64,000 nucleotides of DNA from Eutypa lata (lineage: Eukaryota; Ascomycota; Sordariomycetes; Xylariales; Diatrypaceae). A program made the position numbers and the translations under genes. This document shows positions 53,021 through 62,085 of the stretch, in pieces. Each line of letters opens with the position of its first letter. The stretch's first letter is position 1. The stretch spans positions 2,666,001-2,730,000 of the forward strand of contig JAKULF010000011.1 in assembly GCA_022661535.1 (NCBI GenBank), given 5' to 3'. The notes below the pieces were generated by a model. It did no database searches, had not been told where the DNA came from, and saw only the letters and a list, made by a program, of their open reading frames with translations.

Positions 53021-54457
53021 TCATTCCACCCTCTTCCGACCTTCACCACCATCTCCATTCACACTATCATCATCATCAGCATCGTCATCTCCCTTCCGTG
53101 TCACCTCCAAATACCTAACGACATAATCCACCCCCAACCCCGCCGCAATCGTGCCCCCCGTGATCCAGCATCCATTCACAAACCACCACCAGCAATCCCT
53201 CACGCTCTCCAACCGGACCCTCCGGATCATCCAGCCCAGCATCAGGGCGGCCCCCCCGCAGCTCCCGACGAAAAACGCGGGGCCTGCGCCCGCGGCCCAC
53301 CCCGCGCCGGCCAGGAGCCCGATCTGCACGCTCGCGAGGAGGCTAAGCACCGGCTTCGTTGAAGCCGCGTGGGCCAGCGCGATGCTCTTGATCCCCGCGC
53401 GCGCGTCGTCCCGTATGTCCATGTGCGCGTAGATCATGTCGTAGAGGACGGTCCAGGAGACGTTGGAGAGGTAGAGGAGGGATGCTGCTAGGAGGGGGTT
53501 TGCTGCGTTGTTTGCAGCAGTAGTAGTAGCATCGACCCCGAACCCAAGAAACGAAGCAACGTCCACGCCCAGAACGGACTGCGCAACCGGTGCCGCGCCC
53601 AGGTAGTCGATGCCCAGCGCAGGGAACCCCATCAGAGCGCCCCAGCTGAACGTCAGACCCAGCACGAACTGCGGGTAATACGTGACGCGCTTGGCGAGGG
53701 GGTACAGGGCGACGAGCAGCAGGCTCGGGACGCCGTACAGGAGGCAGGTGGGTGGGAACTGCAGCAGGATGCCCAGCCCGACGAGCAGGTTCGCGCCCAT
53801 GAACGCCACGCCCCGGAGCGGCGTCACGGCGCCTCGGGCCACGGGCCGGTGCCGCGTTCGCGTCACGTGCGGGTCCAGCTTTCGGTCCCAGAGGTCGTTG
53901 ATCGCGCACCCTGCTCCGCGCATTATGAAGGCACCGGAGAGGAAGAGGATGGTTGTGCTTAGGACGGTGAGAGGGGGTGTGGGGGTTAGGGTTAGGGGCG
54001 CCGCGAGCAGGGTGCTGAAGAGGCATGGGAAGAAGAGGTAGTAGGTCCCTGTTGGCTTGTCGATGCGGAGGAGCTCTGCGTACGGGATTATGGAGCGGGG
54101 GAGGTGGGAGAGGATGCCGTGGGTTGGGGGGGTGTAGGGGGGTGGTGAGGGTGATGGTGGTTGGGGGGTTAGGGGGGAGGAGGTAGAGGAGGATGGTGAA
54201 GGGGTTTGTAGAGTGTGTCTCCGCCGGTGAGTGGTGGGGATTAGAATAAGACTCCGTGGTGCCAGGAAGCTGGGGGATAGGACTGAGGGAGGCGGTGGTG
54301 TAGGAGCTCTCCGGAGGTGGCGGGAGAGGAGTGCGCTGTTGCTGTTATGGTTTCTGTATATGATGTGCTTGGTGTGTGTTCTTAACGAGAGGCCTGTAGA
54401 GAGCGGCGGTCGTCTCAGGCCATGAGGCCCGAGAGTCCGTGGCATCGTCATCATCAT
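53021..54457 (-). CDS. COQ2: 4-hydroxybenzoate polyprenyltransferase, mitochondrial
   Basis: Single exon, 478 aa, UbiA superfamily. It attaches the polyprenyl chain to 4-hydroxybenzoate, an early membrane step of ubiquinone synthesis in the inner mitochondrial membrane. The first Asp motif is N187-DLWDRKLD (prenyl diphosphate/Mg2+), with the TRTRHRPVARG loop after it. The second Asp region is Y339-DMIYAHMDIRDD. Seven to nine hydrophobic helices span about 135-460. The first 115 residues are Arg/Ser/Pro-rich and lack acidic residues, fitting a mitochondrial presequence, though this one is long. The C-terminus is an Asp-rich hydrophilic tail. The start is the ATG at 54457; several ATGs follow at once (MMMTM). 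Confidence 0.95.
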   Translation of the reverse strand: MMMTMPRTLGPHGLRRPPLSTGLSLRTHTKHIIYRNHNSNSALLSRHLRRAPTPPPPSVLSPSFLAPRSLILIPTTHRRRHTLQTPSPSSSTSSPLTPQPPSPSPPPYTPPTHGILSHLPRSIIPYAELLRIDKPTGTYYLFFPCLFSTLLAAPLTLTPTPPLTVLSTTILFLSGAFIMRGAGCAINDLWDRKLDPHVTRTRHRPVARGAVTPLRGVAFMGANLLVGLGILLQFPPTCLLYGVPSLLLVALYPLAKRVTYYPQFVLGLTFSWGALMGFPALGIDYLGAAPVAQSVLGVDVASFLGFGVDATTTAANNAANPLLAASLLYLSNVSWTVLYDMIYAHMDIRDDARAGIKSIALAHAASTKPVLSLLASVQIGLLAGAGWAAGAGPAFFVGSCGGAALMLGWMIRRVRLESVRDCWWWFVNGCWITGGTIAAGLGVDYVVRYLEVTRKGDDDADDDDSVNGDGGEGRKRVE

Positions 54458-55815
54458 CGTGGTGGTTGGTTCCTGTAGTTTGTGTTAGAACTTAGGAATG
54501 TCTGCTGCAACATAATGTATATTTTTGAAGACTTCGAGGGAAATTTGAATAACATCAAAACTGTTCAGTTTAAACTCCAGGGCCTGCATAATTGTTTGGT
54601 CTGAATACATCATGTTGGGTGATATAAGTCTCTATATATCGCGCGTAGACACTTGGTGGGATATATAGACTATACCCATACTTGATTTCATTGGACGGAA
54701 GAGCACTCGATGGCTTGTGAGAAAGGAGAGAAGGCACCTTACTTATTGTTCTAGATGTCGTATTACCAGACCAGACTCTCTCCCCTATTCCCACTGGATC
54801 CAGTTAGTACCTTGGGATAATACATCTTGGCTGTCTTGGATATAACTACCTACTTACCTGGCTAGTCCTGGTTCAAATCATCGTCAACCGTGTGAAATAT
54901 CTTATTCGTTGCTGTACGGCAAGTGTGACTAAGGTTGGTTAGGAGGGAAATATTTGACGATAGCGCAACGGTCGAGCCCCACAATCGAAATGTTATTCTT
55001 GGATGGTGTTTCCTCATCATTAACCATTTGTACCTTTACGTATATTTTCAAGCAATATGAATTTACCTAATGGCACTGGATGAATTATCGTGTATAATAT
55101 TTTAATATTTTAGCTATATACGTAACTGCGAAGTAATGATACCCAAGTTCGCAGCAATAGAAACTCCCTTATGGTTATCAACGCACTGATAGACATTGCC
55201 ACGGCCAAGTAGCAAAGTAGGTACGCTCCTGCCACTCTGCTTAGACTGTCATTTTATCGAGCTTCTATTTAGGTATTCCATGGAACACTCTAGTCGTATC
55301 ATTGAAGTGATCCGTGCAGGATCTTGAATGTTAAAGTTCACAAGCACTAACGAAACGTTATCACTTCCATTGGCCAAAGTTTGTCAATTCGCAGGGGAGA
55401 CATCCAACATCGTATCAGGTAGTGACTTCACAGTACATACGTGTATGTACTAACTTTACTTATCGTTATCCACAGGCAGCTCCAGCTAGGTACTTACCTA
55501 CCTAACCTACCCGGTTAACTAACATTAGTTTAAGTGCAGTTGCTTGCTACCAACCGCAACAGCAACGCAACGCGCAAATAGAGGAGGAGCTCAAGCTCAG
55601 GCGCGTCGGATGACATTTTCCCACCATCCTGCTATCATCTTCAATCAATCTTCATTATCTATAATTCCATCACCTCCTCGTAATGCATACAACTTTTCAT
55701 TTTCAATAGCTGAAGGGCATGGTTTAGTTCTATCAACAGCATCATCTTCCATCGTCGCAAAGTCATCATCCAATCACTAGTTTGCTTCCACCCGAAGAGG
55801 GTATAGTCTGTCACA
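54458..55815. other. Divergent intergenic region between COQ2 and the JmjC gene
   Basis: About 1.35 kb. A short CT/CA-rich leader precedes 55816. TACCTACC motifs near 55494. No gene is supported. Confidence 0.45.
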
Positions 55816-58800
55816 ATGTCGAAAGCCTTACATCCCCAAGCGAAGTTCGATCCGATCCCTCCCGATTTGGACCTTCATTCCCTCGTCGATAGGACTCCCA
55901 ACTTCGACTGGGTTGTGCGCATTTCCCTATCTCAGATCCGAAGACTCGGTCCTACAGGGTTCGAGAAGCTTGTACAGCTCCACGTCATAGAGGGTGGTCG
56001 ACCTTTAGTAATTGAAGGATGGAATAAGGTTCTACCTTCTCATTTATTCAGTGCAAAATGGCTGGAAAGTACCCACGACAAGAAACAAGAGAATGTTCGC
56101 GATATCTCCGCCCAATCCGATATTCCCATGACCACTGGCCATTACCTACGATCGATGCGACAACTTACCAATCAGTGGAGTCCTACCAACTTTCGAGACG
56201 AGCGAAGGCAGCGACTCTACCTCAAGGACATAGACTGTCCTCCTGAGTGGTTTGACCATCTCAAGAAGGTCATCCCACCTAATGTCTTCTACATGAACGA
56301 CAACGTTAGCGCAAACCCTAACGCAGAGAATCAAAGTCATGATATCTTTGGGACACCCGAGACGACACCTGCCGTTGCAGGCGATTTAATGAGTAGTCTA
56401 TCGGAAGAGATGCGCGCCCAGAATCTTATGTGTTATGTCGGTCACGAAGGCACTTACACGCCTGCTCATCGGGAAATGTGTGCTAGTTTAGGTCAGAACA
56501 TTATGGTCGAAGCATCCGAAGATGAAAAAGGAGAAAAGGCTGGCTCTTCCATCTGGTTCATGACGGAGACCAAGGATCGTGAAGTGGTTCGCGAATACTT
56601 CCTTTCGATGCTGGGACATGATATCGAAATCGAGAAACACTTTGCCCAGATCAATGCCTGGAAGAAGGCGAATTTCCCCGTCTACATAGTAGAACAAAAA
56701 GTTGGGGACTTTATTCTGGTACCTCCACTTGCACCCCATCAAGTCTGGAATCGGGGCACGAGGACTATGAAGGTTGCTTGGAACCGAACAACTGTTGAGA
56801 CGCTCGATCTAGCCCTCCACGAGGCACTACCAAGAGCAAGGCTCGTCTGCCGAGATGAACAATACAAGAATAAGGCTATCATCTACCACACGCTTGAGAA
56901 GTACTACAAGGACCTACAAGGTGCTGAAGAGTCATCTGAGGTCGGTCTTCTAGGCTTGGGCCAAGACCTGATGCAGAATTCGGCTAGGATGAGGCAAATG
57001 GCCAACGACTTTAGACGGCTATATGGCCTCTTCACGGAAATACTGCTTGATGAAATGTTCTGTTTCAAACAAGCTGATGTCGAATATATCCCCTTTGACT
57101 CCAATATCACGTGTTCCTACTGTCGATCTAACATATTCAACCGCTTCTTAACATGCAAATGTTGCGTACGCCAACTAGTCAATGGTGATGAAGACACCTA
57201 TGATATTTGCATGGAGTGTTATGCCATGGGTCGCTCCTGTGTCTGCATCTCAGGCCTTCAGTGGTGCGAGCAGTGGCATTGGGCTGACCTAGTGGAAAAG
57301 CACGAGGCCTGGCGTTATATGGTTATCAAGCAGGATGGTTTTGTTGATCTCAACTACTCCCCCCAACCCCTTGAGCTAGCACGTAAAAGGTCAAGCAAGA
57401 AGGTGGTTGCACAAATTTGCCAAGAACAACTCCGCCGACGACCTTGGAATGATATCACGAAGCCCCCAGAAGCCCCCCCGGAGGAATCTGAGCCCGAGCC
57501 CGAAGTTGACGACAATGGGCGTGTGAAGAAAAAGAAGAAGCCGGCCAGAAAAATAAAAAAAGGGGATGTCTACAGATGTCACGTCTGTTGTCACAAAGAT
57601 TATACCTACAAGTTGAACTTCTGCAGCACCTGTACAGAAGCCTATTGCTATGGTGTCCTTTGGAGAGCGTTCGATTTAATGCCTCAAGCGGTTATGGAGG
57701 CCGAAGACTGGCAGTGTCCTAGGTGTCTTAATATTTGCAATTGTGGCACATGTAGGAGAATTGGTAATACCAATCCCTACGTGCCCAAGAATACCTTACT
57801 TGGTCATGACACCCGTCCTATTGCGGATGATCGCAGTGTCGAATCGATCGTCGACTTCCGCATGCATAATCTCAGTTGGTTAAAGGCTGCAGGAGAGGAG
57901 AACAGAAGCAAGGACTCCAGAAGAATGCAGAGATTGAGACAACAAGCTGATGCGGAGAAAGCCAAGGATCCACTCGCAGACATAAATGCTGTGGACGATG
58001 CCCCTCACGAGATGGATTCCGCTCTTCAGGAATCCATTATGAATGGCTATGGAGATCAGAGTCATGTCTTAGGTCAAAACTCCTATGCCAACGGCGAATC
58101 ATCTACCGCACCCAATGGCGTAGCAGAACCAGGCAGCCGTGTTGCGACAGCTGACATGACTGGTGCTGGTACTGGTACTAGTTCTGGCACTGGCACACAG
58201 GATCAAGATGGCGAGGGAGATTCCGCATATCCTGATCCATCTATGATGGCCGGTGGCAGAATGATGGGTATGGGATTCTACGACCAAGATGAGAGCGCTG
58301 ATAAAATCTTGTTTGATGCTTTCAAGATGCCGTCAGAAGACACCCTCAACAATGAGCCCGAGATGTCCGAATTCGTTAAGAAGACGCTTCGCCTCGCCAA
58401 AAGGAAAGCGCGGCTTGAGAACGAAGATGACCCCGACTTTAGGGGCCCTCGAAGTCATCAACGGAAAAAGCCCAAGACCGGTAACATCGACCAACTGGTC
58501 AATCTGGATCCTGCTTTGCTCGGTTCGCTCGGTGCGCTTGGTGATGGGTCTACTTCGACGCCCACTCGGCCATCAGCATCAGCCAGTGCTGCAGAACCTG
58601 TCGATGGTGCTACGCAGGAGAATCACTCCGAAACTCAGTCCCAAACCCCAACTCCAATTCCAACCCAAAGCCAGCCTCAGCAAGCTCAGAAAGGGAAGCC
58701 AACGAGGCCGCCATTGCCTATAGACCCCTTGCGACCTACTTTACGACATGCCAAGCCAATTAAATCATATGTAGACGCCGAAGAACCTATCGAGGACCCC

Positions 58801-60168
58801 GAAGATACCGTACCAATTCGGATTACTGGGGATAACGAAATCATCGAGGGAATCGAAGGCGACCCTATCGACCTCGCAACACACGCCATCCGTGCTCTTA
58901 CCGGTGGTCTTGCACGCGACGAGGGTGCTTCTCCAAATACAGCTACAACAAGTACTCCCACATCCGGAAAGCGTCGGGGTCGTCCGCCTCGCAACTCACT
59001 AAGCTCCAATACCAGTGCTAGCGTCCCATCCTCAGCCGTAAAAGAACCGAAGAGGCGCGGTCGGCCACCGAGGAAGTCTCTCCTTGGCAATGTCGAGAAC
59101 AGCGAGGACACCACCACCGCGCCCGATGCTACCAACGATGGCATACCCAGTACTACAAATGATGATGACGATATGATGGATGTCGACGATGCCGCCACCC
59201 TCGCCCGAGCCACTGATTCGGTCGAAGCTCCGGCTTCTGCGAGTGCGAGTGTGAGTGCAGGCACGGGCAGGAAGAGAGGGCGACCTCCTGGACGACGGAT
59301 GACGCTCCCAGCAGCCGACACCGATGACGACGATCGGTCCGTTTCGACTCCAAGCAGCCTCCCGGCTAGTAGGAGAAGGGGCCGCCCCCCTGCGGCCGTT
59401 GCTGCTGCTACCACCCCCGCACCACAAGAGCCGGCGCCAGCATCGGAAGGTCCCGTCTTGCCTGCCAATGGAGGATTCTTGTCCATGGCCGAGAGAATGG
59501 CTCTCAAGGGTAAGAAGTTTAAGATGCGTTCGCGCCCAAGAGACTCAGGTGGTGCTGGTGCTGCTAGTGAGACAGGTGGCAGTCCGGCAAATGAGAGAGC
59601 GAGCGCATCCCAGTCTGCTACGGCTACACCGGCGCCAGCGCCAGCGCCAGCGCCAGCATCAACATCAGCATCAAGCGCGGCTAAGGATGTGGAAATGCCG
59701 GATGTCGAGGCCGAGGTCGAAGCCCAACAATCCGAGCCCTCTTCTAACACGGCTGGAGCTGGAGCTGGAGCTGGAGCTGGAGGCGTGTCGAAATGGGGCC
59801 GAAGAGAACTCGAAGACGAGGACGACGACTTCGCACCTGTACCACCAGACGTCGGGGACGCGTCGGAGTCGGAGGAATCGGAGGAATCGGCGTCTAGTGC
59901 GACACCACCACCACCACCTCCGCCACCGATATCCGCTAGGAAGGGTCCGACGGTCGTGAGGCTCGACTTATCGTCCGAGTCGGAGGCAACCCCGTCCCCG
60001 TCTGTTTCTTCCGAAGATGACGATAGCGACAGCGGTGGAGATTCTGATGTGCCCGCCGTGAAGCCATATGTAGCTGTCAGGGGCGGACGAGGCAGAGGGA
60101 GAGGGATAGGGAGAGGGAGAGGTGGAGGTGTAAGTCGTCTAGGTGGGAGCTTGAGGGGCCGTGCTTAG
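55816..60168 (+). CDS. JmjC domain / zf-4CXXC_R1 / AT-hook chromatin protein
   Basis: Single uninterrupted exon, 1450 aa. The JmjC-type fold covers about 40-345: CYVGHEGTYTPAHREMCASL supplies H218-R-E220, and LAPHQVWNRGTRTMKVAWNR supplies H308, a complete HxE...H iron triad. Two Cys-rich clusters follow. One is at about 430-480 (CSYCRSNIFNRFLTCKCC, CMECYAMGRSCVC). The other, at about 588-646, matches the zf-4CXXC_R1 domain (YRCHVCCHKD, FCSTCTEAYCYGVLWR, WQCPRCLNICNCGTCRR). Four RGRPP AT-hooks lie at about 1054, 1081, 1154 and 1188. The last 30 residues are an RG-rich tail. The rest is acidic and Ser/Pro-rich. JmjC enzymes usually demethylate histone lysines; the zinc-finger pairing resembles plant IBM1-like/KDM3-like proteins. 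A nuclear role at AT-rich chromatin is inferred. The substrate is unknown. Confidence 0.88.
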   Translation: MSKALHPQAKFDPIPPDLDLHSLVDRTPNFDWVVRISLSQIRRLGPTGFEKLVQLHVIEGGRPLVIEGWNKVLPSHLFSAKWLESTHDKKQENVRDISAQSDIPMTTGHYLRSMRQLTNQWSPTNFRDERRQRLYLKDIDCPPEWFDHLKKVIPPNVFYMNDNVSANPNAENQSHDIFGTPETTPAVAGDLMSSLSEEMRAQNLMCYVGHEGTYTPAHREMCASLGQNIMVEASEDEKGEKAGSSIWFMTETKDREVVREYFLSMLGHDIEIEKHFAQINAWKKANFPVYIVEQKVGDFILVPPLAPHQVWNRGTRTMKVAWNRTTVETLDLALHEALPRARLVCRDEQYKNKAIIYHTLEKYYKDLQGAEESSEVGLLGLGQDLMQNSARMRQMANDFRRLYGLFTEILLDEMFCFKQADVEYIPFDSNITCSYCRSNIFNRFLTCKCCVRQLVNGDEDTYDICMECYAMGRSCVCISGLQWCEQWHWADLVEKHEAWRYMVIKQDGFVDLNYSPQPLELARKRSSKKVVAQICQEQLRRRPWNDITKPPEAPPEESEPEPEVDDNGRVKKKKKPARKIKKGDVYRCHVCCHKDYTYKLNFCSTCTEAYCYGVLWRAFDLMPQAVMEAEDWQCPRCLNICNCGTCRRIGNTNPYVPKNTLLGHDTRPIADDRSVESIVDFRMHNLSWLKAAGEENRSKDSRRMQRLRQQADAEKAKDPLADINAVDDAPHEMDSALQESIMNGYGDQSHVLGQNSYANGESSTAPNGVAEPGSRVATADMTGAGTGTSSGTGTQDQDGEGDSAYPDPSMMAGGRMMGMGFYDQDESADKILFDAFKMPSEDTLNNEPEMSEFVKKTLRLAKRKARLENEDDPDFRGPRSHQRKKPKTGNIDQLVNLDPALLGSLGALGDGSTSTPTRPSASASAAEPVDGATQENHSETQSQTPTPIPTQSQPQQAQKGKPTRPPLPIDPLRPTLRHAKPIKSYVDAEEPIEDPEDTVPIRITGDNEIIEGIEGDPIDLATHAIRALTGGLARDEGASPNTATTSTPTSGKRRGRPPRNSLSSNTSASVPSSAVKEPKRRGRPPRKSLLGNVENSEDTTTAPDATNDGIPSTTNDDDDMMDVDDAATLARATDSVEAPASASASVSAGTGRKRGRPPGRRMTLPAADTDDDDRSVSTPSSLPASRRRGRPPAAVAAATTPAPQEPAPASEGPVLPANGGFLSMAERMALKGKKFKMRSRPRDSGGAGAASETGGSPANERASASQSATATPAPAPAPAPASTSASSAAKDVEMPDVEAEVEAQQSEPSSNTAGAGAGAGAGGVSKWGRRELEDEDDDFAPVPPDVGDASESEESEESASSATPPPPPPPPISARKGPTVVRLDLSSESEATPSPSVSSEDDDSDSGGDSDVPAVKPYVAVRGGRGRGRGIGRGRGGGVSRLGGSLRGRA

Positions 60169-61730
60169 CTTGCCTGTACCTACCTAGGTGGCAACCAACC
60201 AACCAACCAGGGCAAGGCATTTTTGTTGTTTTTGTTGTTGATCAGAGAGCTGAGCTGAGCTGAGGGGAAATAAAGGAAGAAAGAAAGAAAGGATGCACGA
60301 GCCTCGAATGAATCAAGCGGGCATGACAGGCATATCTTCACTCCTCCGTGGAATACTGCGTTTGCCCTCTCTATCTACCCTTGAATCAACTCAGTCAGTA
60401 AGGGGTATGAATGAGTGAGTGAGTGAGCTGGTTGGCATATATTCCCATGTTTTGCTATCGGCATTATCTAGTTACATAAATTGCTAATGTCTGAGTGTAC
60501 ATATATTGATCGAGATGAGAGAGAATGGATGTATGGATTCGCTTGAGTTTCAGCTGGTGTCCATTTTTGCTTCCTATCTATTCATCGATTCCCCCAACTA
60601 CCAGCTAGGCGTGTAGTTAATTGCGAGTTATGTCCATATATTCGATCTAGAGTAGTCTGTCTATCAGGTGTGGTGTTACAGGCGTTATAGGTTCAATAGG
60701 GGTCTATCATTTCAGGTTCTGCTATTACGTTCAGTAAGTCGGTAGTCAATGGGAGCTCCCGTAGTAGTTGATGTTCGCAGGATGCGGATATGTAGGATGG
60801 AGCAGATTGATTTGTGCTGCTCTTATTCTATTCTATTCTGTGATTTGAAGTCCTATTGCTCAATTACCTTAGGTAGCCCTATCAATAAATACTAGCACAT
60901 AGTTAAGTAGTACGTGTAGTCTCTAAACTACCTACCCCCGCATTAACTAGAACGTTGTTGAGGTGTTAGTTACTTAAAGTGTGAGTAGCAACAACTCCAT
61001 CCTTCTTATCATCTCGTTTCTAGTGAGTGAGTGAGTGAGTCCATAACGGGGTTTTCATTCTCATGTAATAGATTCGACTCTTGTCTGGGTGGTGAAGCTC
61101 GAAACCAATCGTTGGCTATATATACCCAGGATTACCAGGCTCACCATTTCCACATTCGTTTCCTCGATATTGCGCACAGGTAGTCGTGATCATCTTATCT
61201 CTTTCGCTACATATCTATCTTGCTCTACATTTACTGGTCGTCTGATAAGAAGCGTTATAACTTGTTATAAGTAAAGTGCCGACGGATTGTACAAGGGGAT
61301 CGATGCGGCCGCGATTGTTATCGGGCAAATCACATCTCTGCGCTGAGGTCAGCCAGCAAGGTAGATACTTAGATGGTAGATCAGATCATCGGTAGTATCC
61401 TAGTGCTAGTTAATTACCCCGTTCATTTTTTACATCTTGTGCTAGCTACCCTGCCACCGTACCTACATATACGTTATCAGGAGATTAGGTACGATATCTC
61501 ATGTAGGTGGATAGGTAGCAATAGGGCAGATAGGTAGGGTTTGAGATGCAACGGCGGGGTTGGGTTTCATCGGTCTAACCAATATCTACTTACTTACCTA
61601 CATATAGACATCACCTACATAGGTAGCTATGAGACAAATGGAGGTGTGAATTGAATACAGCGATAAGCAAGCATAGGTAAGCTGTAGATAATGTATCTCT
61701 TCCTCTCAGACATTATCTGCACTCACTTGG
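60169..61730. other. Intergenic
   Basis: 3' UTR and flank of the JmjC gene with many TAGGTA/TACCTA motifs (61460-61630) and GAGT repeats (60412-60426, 61023-61040). No gene is supported. Confidence 0.5.
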
Positions 61731-61762
61731 TCTCATCTCATCTCATCTCATCTCATCTCATC
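61731..61762 (+). repeat. (TCTCA)n pentanucleotide repeat
   Basis: Six TCTCA units. Its reverse complement is TGAGA. It resembles, but is not identical to, the GAGGT array at 9691. Confidence 0.95.
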
Positions 61763-62085
61763 TTACCTCACTTCACATCTCTGGGCATTGGCCAACTTTC
61801 GACATGTTCAATTAATTAATTAATTAATCGATCAGTTCAATTCGTGGCATTGAGTGTGAATGACCAACGGGAATTTATTTTTATATGAAACTGCATAGGA
61901 TAGTAACAATACTCACTACGCGCCACACCTCTTTTGTATGTGTCACCAATTGCGTCGTCACCGTTACCTGCCGTGGTTTTTTAACGTTCCATCAATTGAT
62001 TAGTTAGAACGTCTGATTATCTTAAATAGTAGAGGTCAGCCAAGAAACAAAGTGACTAGCAGCAGCACCACCACCACCACCAGCT
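61763..62085. other. Promoter region of the permease
   Basis: Contains an ATTA tandem run (61810-61828) and an (ACC)n leader repeat just before the ATG. Confidence 0.45.

Noticed and set aside
53343..54026. 227-codon minus-strand frame
   Set aside because: Overlaps COQ2 in another frame; Arg/Pro/His-rich shadow.
58686..59750. 354-codon open frame on the minus strand
   Set aside because: It is antisense to the JmjC/AT-hook gene in a Ser/Ala/Pro-rich repetitive part and has no family motifs; a shadow.
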